From the NCBI RefSeq assembly GCF_024623455.1, contig NZ_JANIPJ010000015.1, forward strand, positions 124,001-188,000: 64,000 bases of DNA, in the 5' to 3' direction. The notes beneath the pieces were generated by a model that worked only from the letters and a program-made list of their open reading frames with translations, was not told the origin of the DNA and ran no database searches. Positions 7,025 through 15,377 of this stretch are shown one piece after another. Within the stretch, counting starts at the first letter, position 1. The number at the start of each line of letters is the position of its first letter. A program made the translations under genes and the position numbers. Source of the stretch: Paenibacillus soyae (GTDB taxonomy: Bacteria; Bacillota; Bacilli; Paenibacillales; Paenibacillaceae).

Positions 7025-9136
7025 ATGCAGGACGATCCGCAGAAGCGGGAGATCGACAACCGGCGGAACTTCTCGTTCCGTCTGAACTTTTTTTTCTTTA
7101 TTACCTTTGCGTTATTCAGCCTGCTGATCGTGCGGCTGGCGGTGCTGCAGTTCGTTGAAGGCCCGACGCTCAACGCCAAAGGCGTCGACATCAGCACGCG
7201 AAGCAATCAGATTCCGCCGATTCGCGGCAATATCTACGACTCGAACGGGTATCCGATCGCGTATTCGACGTCAACCCAGTCGCTGTATTACAATATTCAG
7301 CCGTCCACCAAAGCGAAGAAGTATGACGCGGCAGCCAGGGAGACGGCCGAGAAGCTGGCGAAAATTTTCGAGAAGTACGGCGACCCGGAAAACGCGATGA
7401 CCGTAGACGATATTTTATTCCAGATGGACCTTGAGTTTTCGCGTAACGTATTGTCCGTACCGAGACGGATCAAGTCGGGGCTGACGAACGCGGAAATCGC
7501 TTATTTCATGGAGAACAAATCAGAGTTCACGGGCATCGACATCATGGAGGAGAGCGTCCGCAACTACGACAAGAGCTCGATCGCGGTACAGCTCGTCGGC
7601 TATCTGAAGAAGTACAAAGGCGTCCGTACGACTAACGATTTCTACAAGACGAAGCTGGAGGAGACGGATCCGACGCTTCAGTACTTGGAGGAAGAAGAGG
7701 TCGGACTCGACGGACTCGAGTTCATGTATCAGGATGTCCTCCGCGGCAAAAACGGCCTGAAATCGTATCCGGTCAACAGCAAGGAGCATATTATCGGCCC
7801 GGTGCGCATCACGAATCCGGAGAAAGGCGCGAACTTATACCTTACGATCAATAAGGACGTACAGCTGAAGACGGAAGAAGCGATCATGACGCATCTCGAG
7901 AAAATCCGCACATCGAAGAACCGGTATGAGTACGCGCCTTATGCGCAGACAGGCTTTGCGGTTGCAATGGAAGTCGATACCGGTAAAGTAGTTGCCATGG
8001 CCAGTATGCCGGATTACGATCCGAACATTTGGGCTGGAGGCAGCATTAGCACCAAAGACTATGAGAACTTTGGATATGTACTGCCAAACGGAACGATTCG
8101 AACGGTGTATGGACCTTATACCGATGAAGAGCGCGGTAAGCATCCATCTTCCATAGTTCCGCTTGGTTCGACGGTGAAGCCGTTGACCGTGTTGATAGGC
8201 CTTAACGAAAAGCTGTTTTCGACAACAACTCGATATAATGACACGGGCGCCTTCTACTTCGGTGCAGAAGGACACCAGAGGAGAATCGGCAACTCGGAAG
8301 GCAAAGTTTTCGGCAGCATCGACGGCGCGGCGGCGATCGCCAACTCCTCCAACCCGTTCATGGCTGCAATGGTCGGTAATAAGCTTGCCGCTCGCGGAAC
8401 GGTAGACGGCAAGTCCGCCGTCGAGATCTGGGACAGCTATATGAAGATGTTCGGACTTGGAGTCTCGACCGAAAGCGGACTGCCTGGAGAATCTTTGGGC
8501 GTTATCGACTATTTCCACGAAGCTAAAAGCGCGAGCACGCAATCCGCGCTAGTCTTCTCGTCGTTTGGCCAACAAGGCCGATATACAACGCTGCAACTCG
8601 CGCAATACGTGTCGATGCTTGCTAACCATGGCCAACGGATGAAGCCGCAATTCGTGAACGAAATAAAGGACACCGAAGGCAATGTGATTCAAGGCTTTAC
8701 ACCGGAGGTGCTTAATACGGTCGATATGCCGGAACAGTATTGGGAAGAGATCGAGGCCGGCATGTCTCAAGTTAAGGTGCAGGGCTTCGAGGGTTTCCAG
8801 CACAGCTACAACCGGAAGACGGGTACCTCAGAACAGGCGGTCGCTGGTGGGGAAATTGCTAACAACGCGGTATTTATCGCGTACGCGCCCGCGGACAAAC
8901 CGAAGCTGGCCGTCGCGGTCGTCGTGCCGGATGGCGGCTTCGGCAGCTTCGGCGCCGCGCCGATCGCAAGGCAAATCTTCGACGCGTACGATGCGGAGAT
9001 CGGTCTGACCGGCACGCCGAACACGGCGCTCAAAGCCGCTCAGACGCAGACGGCATCAGGTGCGAATGGCGCTGCCGGCGCAGATGACGCGGCTGCGGTG
9101 ACAACCAACGAGCAGACGGAAACAACGGAGCAATAA
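7025..9136 (+). CDS. class B penicillin-binding protein (peptidoglycan D,D-transpeptidase, FtsI/PBP2 type)
   Basis: A 703-residue protein with an N-terminal transmembrane anchor (about residues 18-40), a PBP dimerisation domain starting at the RGNIYDSNG motif, and a transpeptidase domain. The three active-site motifs are visible: S382-T-V-K385, S441-S-N443 and K598-T-G. It cross-links peptidoglycan on the outer face of the membrane during elongation or division; general features favour a PBP2-like elongation enzyme but this is not certain. The C-terminus is Ala/Thr-rich and disordered. The ATG at 7025 is chosen over 7010 because GGGAGTG lies just before it. It is cotranscribed with the membrane protein upstream and ends at a strong terminator. 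Confidence 0.9.
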   Translation: MQDDPQKREIDNRRNFSFRLNFFFFITFALFSLLIVRLAVLQFVEGPTLNAKGVDISTRSNQIPPIRGNIYDSNGYPIAYSTSTQSLYYNIQPSTKAKKYDAAARETAEKLAKIFEKYGDPENAMTVDDILFQMDLEFSRNVLSVPRRIKSGLTNAEIAYFMENKSEFTGIDIMEESVRNYDKSSIAVQLVGYLKKYKGVRTTNDFYKTKLEETDPTLQYLEEEEVGLDGLEFMYQDVLRGKNGLKSYPVNSKEHIIGPVRITNPEKGANLYLTINKDVQLKTEEAIMTHLEKIRTSKNRYEYAPYAQTGFAVAMEVDTGKVVAMASMPDYDPNIWAGGSISTKDYENFGYVLPNGTIRTVYGPYTDEERGKHPSSIVPLGSTVKPLTVLIGLNEKLFSTTTRYNDTGAFYFGAEGHQRRIGNSEGKVFGSIDGAAAIANSSNPFMAAMVGNKLAARGTVDGKSAVEIWDSYMKMFGLGVSTESGLPGESLGVIDYFHEAKSASTQSALVFSSFGQQGRYTTLQLAQYVSMLANHGQRMKPQFVNEIKDTEGNVIQGFTPEVLNTVDMPEQYWEEIEAGMSQVKVQGFEGFQHSYNRKTGTSEQAVAGGEIANNAVFIAYAPADKPKLAVAVVVPDGGFGSFGAAPIARQIFDAYDAEIGLTGTPNTALKAAQTQTASGANGAAGADDAAAVTTNEQTETTEQ

Positions 9137-9152
9137 GCCATGCTTGACCACG

Positions 9153-9188
9153 AACTGTCCTTGACTAACCGTCAAGGACAGTTTTTTT
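9153..9188 (+). terminator. strong intrinsic terminator after the PBP gene
   Basis: A perfect 13-bp stem (9153-9165 with 9171-9183) with a TAACC loop and a run of seven T. Confidence 0.92.
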
Positions 9189-9285
9189 ATTGCGATTTAA
9201 TGGGCAGCGGCGGAGCCGAAAATAAATGTTGCACGAGAGAAACATTTTTGTGTATTATTAAAAAAGAGGCGCTGGTCTAAATAAG

Positions 9286-9302
9286 GTTGACTAGGGCAAA
9301 AT
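9286..9302. promoter_or_regulatory. candidate MntR-type operator upstream of the metal importer
   Basis: On the minus strand the site reads ATTTTGCCCTAGTCAAC. The half TTTGCC and the central AG match the usual MntR operator (TTTGCC..AGG.AAA), but the right half is degenerate. It overlaps a possible -35 element (TTGACT) 80 nt before the binding-protein gene. No Zur-type palindrome was found here. Confidence 0.3.
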
Positions 9303-9367
9303 CTATTAAAATGAACGGCAAGCTGTTACGAGAAAAGTTGAGAACCGGATAAGATGGGGAGGCATAA

Positions 9368-10333
9368 ATGATGGGCAAAGGAAAACGGAGTCATTCCGCG
9401 TTAAAGAGATTTTGGATGACGATTTTATTTTTGGCCGTAACCGCGGTTGCGTTGGCCGCTTGCGGCAATGCCGCGGAGACACCGGGGGACGGCAAGCTGC
9501 GCGTTACCGCCACGACGGGCATGATCGCGGACATCGCGATGCAGGTAGGCGGCGAGCATGTCGACGTTACCGGGCTGATGGGGCCCGGTATCGACCCGCA
9601 TTTGTATAAAGCTTCGCAAGGAGATGTCGAGAAGCTGGATGACGCGGATATCATTTTCTACAACGGTCTTCATCTGGAAGGGAAGATGGGGGAAATATTC
9701 GAGAAGCTGGAGAAGAGCAAGCCCGTCGTCGCGATCTCCTCGAAGTTGGAGGAATCGCAATTGATGACGGATCCGGCAGCGACCGGAGGCGCGGTGCACG
9801 ATCCGCATATTTGGTTCGACGTGAAGCTGTGGATGTCGGCCGTGGAAGTCGTTCGTGATACGCTTGCCGAGAAGGATCCGGACCATGCGGAGCAATACAA
9901 GGCGAATGCGGAAGCGTATTTGGCCAAGATGGAGGAGCTGGACGGATACGCGCGCGAGCAGATCGCGTCCATTCCCGAGAAGAGCCGGATTCTCGTAACG
10001 GCGCATGACGCGTTCGGTTATTTCGGCAAAGCGTATGGCTTGCAGGTCACAGGATTGCAAGGGATGAATACGATGTCGGAATACGGCTCGAAGGATGTTA
10101 GCGAGCTGCGCGATTTCCTTGTCGAGAACGGGATCAAAGCCGTATTCGTCGAATCCAGCGTGTCCACGAAGTCGATTGAATCCGTCATTGAAGGCGCCAA
10201 GAAGCTGGGACATGAAGTGAGGATCGGCGGGGAGCTGTTCTCCGATGCCATGGGCGATGAAGGAACGGAGGAAGGCACTTATCTCGGCATGGTGAGACAT
10301 AACGTAGACACGATCGTGAGCGCGCTCAAATAA
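9368..10333 (+). CDS. mntA: manganese/zinc ABC transporter substrate-binding lipoprotein
   Basis: A 321-residue cluster A-I binding protein. The signal sequence ends in the lipobox LAAC (C32), so it is anchored to the outer membrane leaflet. Metal ligands can be placed at H78 (DPHLYK), H147 (DPHIWFD), H213 (TAHDAFGYF) and D293 (LFSDAMG). Three His plus Asp is the TroA-like set; classical Mn-specific PsaA has Glu at the third site, so Mn versus Zn is open. There is no His-rich loop, which argues against a dedicated ZnuA. GGGAGG precedes the ATG by 5 nt. It heads a four-gene operon. Confidence 0.85.
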   Translation: MMGKGKRSHSALKRFWMTILFLAVTAVALAACGNAAETPGDGKLRVTATTGMIADIAMQVGGEHVDVTGLMGPGIDPHLYKASQGDVEKLDDADIIFYNGLHLEGKMGEIFEKLEKSKPVVAISSKLEESQLMTDPAATGGAVHDPHIWFDVKLWMSAVEVVRDTLAEKDPDHAEQYKANAEAYLAKMEELDGYAREQIASIPEKSRILVTAHDAFGYFGKAYGLQVTGLQGMNTMSEYGSKDVSELRDFLVENGIKAVFVESSVSTKSIESVIEGAKKLGHEVRIGGELFSDAMGDEGTEEGTYLGMVRHNVDTIVSALK

Positions 10334-10370
10334 CGATCGTCGGGATCAAACGCGAAAGGATGTGAACGTC

Positions 10371-11189
10371 ATGAGCGAAGCGGCAAAGCATCTTCGGCAG
10401 GAACAAGGTCCTGCTCCGCTCTCGGTGAGCGGCCTCAGCGTCGCGTATCAGAAGAAGCCCGTACTGAAAGGCGTAACGTTCGATGTGAATGAAGGCGAAT
10501 TAATTGGGGTCATCGGACCGAACGGCGCGGGCAAATCGACGATGATGAAAGCGGCGCTCGGCTTAATTCCATCGATTGGCGGAGAAGTTCTCGTATACGG
10601 CAGGCCGGTCAAGGCTCAGCGCAAGCTGATCGGCTACGTGCCGCAGCGGGAATCCGTCGATTGGGATTTCCCAACGAACGCCCTGGACGTTGTGTTAATG
10701 GGCACCTACGGCAGGCTCGGCTGGTTCGGCCGTCCGGGAGCCAAGGAGAAGGCGCAGGCGCTCGAATGTCTGGAGAAGGTCGGCATGGCGGATTTCGCCG
10801 ACCGGCAGATCAGCCAGCTGTCCGGCGGCCAACAGCAACGCGTATTTCTAGCGAGGGCGCTCGCTCAGAACGCGAAGCTGTACTTCATGGATGAACCGTT
10901 CGCCGGCGTCGACGCCGCCACGGAGAAGGCGATTATTACGCTGCTGCAAGAGCTGAAGAAGCAAGGCAAGACCGTAATCGTCGTTCATCATGATTTGGCG
11001 ACGGTGCAGCAGTATTTTGATTCGGTGCTTCTATTGAATGTAGAGCTTCAGGCGTACGGTCCTACGGCCGAGACGTTCACGCAGGAGAAGCTGCAGCGCA
11101 CGTACGGCGGGCGGCTGGCGTTTCTGGATCATAGCCTGATCCAAGGGGGAAGCGGCCAAAGCTGCGATAGAGGTGATCGGACATGTTGA
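10371..11189 (+). CDS. mntB: manganese/zinc ABC transporter ATP-binding protein
   Basis: A 272-residue ABC ATPase with Walker A GPNGAGKST, the Q-loop region YVPQRESVDWDFP, signature LSGGQQQR and Walker B LYFMDEP followed by the H-loop HHDL. The YVPQRESVDWDFP segment is typical of the Mn/Zn/Fe chelate importers of the MntB/TroB type. The ATG at 10371 follows AAGGATGTGA; an upstream GTG at 10362 overlaps that ribosome site. It energises the two permeases encoded next, and its stop overlaps the first permease start by 7 nt. Confidence 0.88.
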   Translation: MSEAAKHLRQEQGPAPLSVSGLSVAYQKKPVLKGVTFDVNEGELIGVIGPNGAGKSTMMKAALGLIPSIGGEVLVYGRPVKAQRKLIGYVPQRESVDWDFPTNALDVVLMGTYGRLGWFGRPGAKEKAQALECLEKVGMADFADRQISQLSGGQQQRVFLARALAQNAKLYFMDEPFAGVDAATEKAIITLLQELKKQGKTVIVVHHDLATVQQYFDSVLLLNVELQAYGPTAETFTQEKLQRTYGGRLAFLDHSLIQGGSGQSCDRGDRTC

Positions 11190-12121
11190 ACTTTATGGCC
11201 ATGCTCGCCGATCCCAACATGCAGTGGATCTTCTTCGGCTGCCTGCTGCTCGGTCTTAGCAGCGGCGTAATCGGAAGCTTCTCGTATTTACGCAAGCAGA
11301 GTCTGGTCGGCGATACGCTGGCTCACGCGGCTTTGCCCGGCATATGCATCGCCTTTATGCTGACGGGCGTCAAATCGATCGGCATATTTCTGATTGGAGC
11401 GGGCATCGCGGGCGTTATCGCGACGTTCGGGATCGGCTATATTACAAGGCATTCCAGGCTCAAGCAGGATGCGGCGCTTGGCATAGTGCTCAGCGTTTTT
11501 TTTGGACTCGGCATCGTACTTCTTACGTTCATCCAGCATGGCGACTATGGCAATCAATCGGGCCTTGATAAATTTCTGTTCGGGCAGGCGGCCGCGATGG
11601 TCGGCTCGGATGTCGTAACCATGTCGGTCATCTGTTTATCGCTCGTCACGATTTGCACGCTGTTCTTCAAACAATTTAAGCTGATCTCCTTCGACCCCGG
11701 TTTTGCCAAAGGAATCGGTTATCCCGTCGCGCTCCTCGAGCAGCTTCTTATGCTGCTGATCGTGGTCGCCGTCGTTGTCGGCATTCAGGCGGTCGGCGTC
11801 GTGCTGATCGCGGCGCTTCTCATTACGCCGGCTGTATCGGCCAGATATTGGACGAATCGGCTCGGCGTCATGGTCGCCTTATCCGGCCTGTTCGGAGCGC
11901 TGAGCGGCGCGCTAGGCACATGGGTCAGCTCGTCCGTGACGAATTTGCCGACGGGACCCGTAACCGTGCTGGCCGCGACGTTGTTCTTCTTCGTCTCGGT
12001 GCTGTTCGGACCTCAGCGGGGGTTGATCGCCAAGCGGTTAGTCAGACTACGCGTGAAGAAGAGCTTCCTGCTCGAGAAGGAGCTTCGCGCGGAGCCGATG
12101 AAGGGAGAGACCGCGTTATGA
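11183..12121 (+). CDS. mntC: manganese/zinc ABC transporter permease, first subunit
   Basis: A 312-residue ABC-3 family permease with eight or more hydrophobic helices. Conserved stretches include RKQSLVGDTLAHAALPGI near the N-terminus and QAVGVVLIAALLITPA in the middle, the usual ABC-3 landmarks. It overlaps the ATPase gene by 7 nt and the second permease by ATGA. The two permeases together would form the membrane channel, as in B. subtilis mntABCD or Treponema troABCD. Confidence 0.88.
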   Translation: MLNFMAMLADPNMQWIFFGCLLLGLSSGVIGSFSYLRKQSLVGDTLAHAALPGICIAFMLTGVKSIGIFLIGAGIAGVIATFGIGYITRHSRLKQDAALGIVLSVFFGLGIVLLTFIQHGDYGNQSGLDKFLFGQAAAMVGSDVVTMSVICLSLVTICTLFFKQFKLISFDPGFAKGIGYPVALLEQLLMLLIVVAVVVGIQAVGVVLIAALLITPAVSARYWTNRLGVMVALSGLFGALSGALGTWVSSSVTNLPTGPVTVLAATLFFFVSVLFGPQRGLIAKRLVRLRVKKSFLLEKELRAEPMKGETAL

Positions 12122-13002
12122 GCGACTTCTGGATTTTGTTAACCGGCTCGCTCGTCGCGGCTTGCTGCGGAATCGTAGGCGTGTTCCTCGTGCTGCGCAA
12201 GATGGCGATGATCGGGGACGCGATCAGCCATTCCGTCATGCCGGGCATCGTCATCGCTTTCCTCATGAGCGGCTCGAGAGATTCCCTGCTTATGATGTTC
12301 GCCGCTCTCGTATTCGGCGTTTTCACCACGTTTCTGATCGGGATGTTCGAGCGGGGGGGCATTCAATCGGATGCCTCGATCGGCGTTGTTTTCACCGCGT
12401 TGTTCGCGATTGGCGTCATTCTGGTCAGCTTGTTCGCCCGTCAGGTGCATCTGGACCAAGACGCGATTCTATACGGAGAGATCGCCTTTGTGCATTGGAA
12501 CCTATGGGAGATAGGCGGCGTCAGCATGGGGCCGAAGGCGGTGTGGCTCCTAGGCTTCACGCTGTTCGTCATCGTCGCCGTCATCGGCTTGCTCTACAAG
12601 CAATTTAAGCTATGCTCGTTCGATCCGGCTCTAGCCGCGGCGATCGGCATCCCGGTCGCTTTCTTCCACTATTTGCTCATGGGACTGGTGTCCATGGCCA
12701 CCGTCAGCTCCTTCGAGAGCGTAGGCGCCATCCTCGTGGTCGGCATGCTGATCGTACCCGCATCGACGGCTTATCTGCTAACGGACCGGCTCGGGATGAT
12801 GATCGTCCTGAGCGTCGCGGTCGGCATAGCAAGCACCTTCCTTGGATATGGCGCGTCCGTCTGGCTGGACGCTTCGATAGCCGGATGCATGGTATGCGCG
12901 GCTGGCGTATTGTTCATTATTGCGTTCTTGTTCTCTCCGAAGCACGGGCTCGTGAGCCGCAAGCTTCGGCAGCGCTCGCTCGCGGCCGCCGCGAATGGTT
13001 AA
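12118..13002 (+). CDS. mntD: manganese/zinc ABC transporter permease, second subunit
   Basis: A 294-residue ABC-3 family permease starting MSDFWILLTGSLVAACCG. It shares landmarks with its partner (RKMAMIGDAISHSVMPGIV, VGAILVVGMLIVPAST). Two different permease genes in one operon are a hallmark of mnt/tro-type importers rather than znuABC, which has one. The start ATG overlaps the preceding stop as ATGA, implying translational coupling. Transcription ends in the tandem hairpin array that follows. Confidence 0.88.
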   Translation: MSDFWILLTGSLVAACCGIVGVFLVLRKMAMIGDAISHSVMPGIVIAFLMSGSRDSLLMMFAALVFGVFTTFLIGMFERGGIQSDASIGVVFTALFAIGVILVSLFARQVHLDQDAILYGEIAFVHWNLWEIGGVSMGPKAVWLLGFTLFVIVAVIGLLYKQFKLCSFDPALAAAIGIPVAFFHYLLMGLVSMATVSSFESVGAILVVGMLIVPASTAYLLTDRLGMMIVLSVAVGIASTFLGYGASVWLDASIAGCMVCAAGVLFIIAFLFSPKHGLVSRKLRQRSLAAAANG

Positions 13003-13019
13003 ATAAGAGGCAAGCAAAG

Positions 13020-13181
13020 CCGTTTCTCGGTACGAGAAACGGTTTTGCTTTGTGTTATAAAACCATTTCTCGGTTCGAGAAACGGTTTTGCTTTGTGTTA
13101 TAAAACCATTTCTCGGTTCGAGAAACGGTTTTGCTTTGTGTTATAAAACCATTTCTCGGTACGAGAAACGGTTTTTGCTTT
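13020..13181. repeat. four tandem 43-bp repeats, each carrying a perfect or near-perfect hairpin
   Basis: Units begin at 13020, 13063, 13106 and 13149 (the last is shortened). Each has a 10-bp stem CC[G/A]TTTCTCG / CGAGAAACGG with a 3-nt loop, followed by TTTTGCTTTG, TGTTATAAAA and the next unit. Loops are GTA in the outer two units and GTT in the inner two. Units 2-4 carry A instead of G at stem position 3, a mismatch in plus-strand RNA but a G-U wobble in minus-strand RNA. The first unit can serve as the terminator of the metal importer operon; the rest look like tandem duplications. Confidence 0.92.
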
Positions 13182-13319
13182 GAGCACGTACTACCGAGTG
13201 CAGGTACGCCCCAGCAGATCAAGGCAAGCACGCAACCGAGTCGTATGGTTTCCGGACCATAATGTGTTAAAATAAGTTGTGCGTTTGGAACGGCGACAGA
13301 GATAAAGGAGATGAACATC

Positions 13320-14066
13320 ATGCCGAAATACAAATTGCTGGCGCTCGATATGGACGGGACGCTGCTTAACGAGCGGAGCGAAATAAGCGAAGAAAACGCG
13401 GAATGGATCAGGCGGGCGCGGGAAGCGGGCGTTACGGTCAGCTTTTCGACCGGAAGAGGCTTCGTCAGCGCGCTGCCGTACGCGGAGCAGCTGAAGCTGG
13501 ATTCGCCCATGATAACGGTGAACGGCGGGGAAATTTGGACGAAGCCGCACGTGCTGCATAAGCGTACGGAGCTCAGCCCGATCTACGTGGAGCGGCTGCA
13601 CAAGCTGGCAAAGTCCTACCCCGAGGTTTGGTTCTGGGCTTATACGACTCTTGCGATTTACAACAAGGAACGCTGGTTCGGAGCCGGAGAGAGCTATGAC
13701 TCCCATCATTGGCTGAAGTTCGGCTACTATACGGAAGACGACCGCGCGCGCGAGCTGATTTTGGCCGAAGTGCAGAGCTGGGGAGCGCTGGAAATCAGCA
13801 ACTCGTCCCCTAATAATATCGAGCTTAATCCGCAAGGCGTGTCCAAAGCGAGCGCGCTTCGGGATCTCTGCGACTGGATGGGCATCGGGATGTCCGAGGT
13901 CGTGGCGGCCGGAGACAGCCTGAACGACATTGCGGCGATCCGGGAAGCGGGGCTCGGCGTGGCTATGGGCAACGCGCAGGAGGCCGTGAAGGAAGCGGCG
14001 GATGTCGTAACGCTGACCAATGACGAGCACGGGGTGGCGGAATTGATCAAGCGTTACGTGCTGTAG
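13320..14066 (+). CDS. HAD superfamily phosphatase, Cof type (class IIB)
   Basis: A 248-residue HAD hydrolase. Motif I is LLALDMDGTLLN at the N-terminus, motif II SFSTGR, motif III K in NPQGVSKASAL and motif IV GDSLNDIAAI, with GLGVAMGNAQEAVKEAAD after it, typical of Cof-like sugar-phosphate or nucleotide phosphatases. The cap domain between motifs II and III is of the C2B type. The ATG at 13320 is chosen because AAAGGAG lies 9 nt upstream; the in-frame ATG at 13311 abuts it. The substrate is unknown. Confidence 0.88.
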   Translation: MPKYKLLALDMDGTLLNERSEISEENAEWIRRAREAGVTVSFSTGRGFVSALPYAEQLKLDSPMITVNGGEIWTKPHVLHKRTELSPIYVERLHKLAKSYPEVWFWAYTTLAIYNKERWFGAGESYDSHHWLKFGYYTEDDRARELILAEVQSWGALEISNSSPNNIELNPQGVSKASALRDLCDWMGIGMSEVVAAGDSLNDIAAIREAGLGVAMGNAQEAVKEAADVVTLTNDEHGVAELIKRYVL

Positions 14067-14119
14067 TCCGCGTAATGGGCCGGGGGCGGCCATTCGAAGC
14101 CTGAAAAGGAGCGATTACA

Positions 14120-14602
14120 ATGGATATATTAGGTTGGTCATTAGTCATTCTGCTGTTCGTGGTCGGAATGGCGGGCACGATTTACCCGATACTGCCGGGA
14201 TCGGTCGCGATTTACGCGGCGTTTTTCGTTTACGGCTTCTTCTTTTCATTCGACGAGCTTGGCATTATCTTCTGGATTTTGCAAACGTTAATATTCATCG
14301 TCCTCTTCATCGCGGATTACGCGGTGAGCGCCTGGGGGGTCAAACGCTTCGGCGGGTCGAGGGCGTCGGTGATCGGCAGCACGATCGGACTTATCTTCGG
14401 TCCGTTCGTTATACCGGCGTTCGGTCTCATTATCGGTCCGTTCGCGGGAGCCGTCATCGGCGAGATGATGGCGGGCTCGAATTTCGAGAAATCCGTTAAG
14501 GTCGGCTGGGGCTCGCTTGTCGGGTTATTCACCAGCGTCGTCGTGAAAATCATCCTTCAGAGCGTGATGATTGCATTGTTCGTGCTCTGGCTAGTATTCT
14601 AA
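14120..14602 (+). CDS. DUF456 family small membrane protein
   Basis: A 160-residue, strongly hydrophobic protein with about four helices. The N-terminal segment ending GTIYPILPGSVAIY and the glycine-rich central part (GSTIGLIFGPFVIPAFGLIIGPFAGAVIGEMM) are typical of DUF456. Glycine-zipper-like spacing suggests helix packing. AAAAGGAG lies 8 nt before the start. The role of the family is unknown. Confidence 0.82.
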   Translation: MDILGWSLVILLFVVGMAGTIYPILPGSVAIYAAFFVYGFFFSFDELGIIFWILQTLIFIVLFIADYAVSAWGVKRFGGSRASVIGSTIGLIFGPFVIPAFGLIIGPFAGAVIGEMMAGSNFEKSVKVGWGSLVGLFTSVVVKIILQSVMIALFVLWLVF

Positions 14603-14639
14603 GGTAGACACTATTTAAGGTAAAGGCGGTTGTACGCAG

Positions 14640-15365
14640 ATGGTTAAAGTAACGGTATGGAACGAGTTTTTGCACGAGAAGCAGCATGAAGAAGTGAAGG
14701 AAGTCTATCCCGACGGCATACATAACGCCCTCGCCAAAGGCATTGCGGCCGGCGACATCGAGGTTGCGACGGCAACGCTGGAGGAGCCGGAGCACGGATT
14801 GACCGAGGAGCGCTTGAACAATACGGACGTACTGATCTGGTGGGGCCATATGGGCCATGACCAAGTGGACGACGCCATCGTGGAACGCGTGGCGCAGCGC
14901 GTATGGGCGGGCATGGGGCTCGTCGTGCTTCACTCCGGACATTTCTCGAAAATATTCAAAAGGCTTATGGGCACAAGCTGCGACCTGAAATGGCGCGAAG
15001 CGAACGAAAAGGAGCGCCTGTGGGTCGTGAACCCCGCGCATCCGATCGCGTCGGGCTTGCCGGAATACATCACGCTGGACCGCGAAGAAATGTACGGCGA
15101 GCATTTCGATGTTCCGACTCCGGACGAACTGATCTTCGTCAGCTGGTTCGAGGGCGGCGAAGTATTCCGCAGCGGCTGCACGTGGAGCCGCGGCCAAGGC
15201 AAGATTTTCTACTTCCGCCCGGGTCATGAGACATATCCGACCTACTATAATCCGCAAATTCTGCAGGTGATTCAGAACGGCGTCCGCTGGGCGGCTCCAT
15301 CCGGCGCGGCGGCTCCCGTCCGCGGCAACCACCAGCCGCTTGAACCGATCGCGAACAAATCGTAA
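14640..15365 (+). CDS. ThuA domain protein (trehalose-utilisation family)
   Basis: A 241-residue protein beginning MVKVTVWNEFLHEKQHEEV, with LIWWGHMGHDQV, LVVLHSGHFSKIFK and the C-terminal KIFYFRPGHETYPTYYNP, which are the conserved segments of ThuA proteins (class I glutamine amidotransferase-like fold without the usual Cys triad). ThuA-like proteins accompany sugar metabolism genes, but none is adjacent here. It is the middle gene of a run on the plus strand and lies 12 nt before the flippase gene. The catalytic role is not established. Confidence 0.85.
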   Translation: MVKVTVWNEFLHEKQHEEVKEVYPDGIHNALAKGIAAGDIEVATATLEEPEHGLTEERLNNTDVLIWWGHMGHDQVDDAIVERVAQRVWAGMGLVVLHSGHFSKIFKRLMGTSCDLKWREANEKERLWVVNPAHPIASGLPEYITLDREEMYGEHFDVPTPDELIFVSWFEGGEVFRSGCTWSRGQGKIFYFRPGHETYPTYYNPQILQVIQNGVRWAAPSGAAAPVRGNHQPLEPIANKS

Positions 15366-15377
15366 GGGGATGGCGCA

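Noticed and set aside
6412..7206. Minus-strand open frame (264 codons) across 6538-7206
   Set aside because: The plus strand carries two supported starts here (the membrane protein and the PBP); the antisense protein shows no family features.
9190..9367. Zur box upstream of the metal importer
   Set aside because: No sequence near the Zur palindrome (TAAATCGTAAT-type) is present.
13020..13181. CRISPR array
   Set aside because: Repeats are adjacent with no unique spacers; the unit is palindromic throughout and there are no cas genes.
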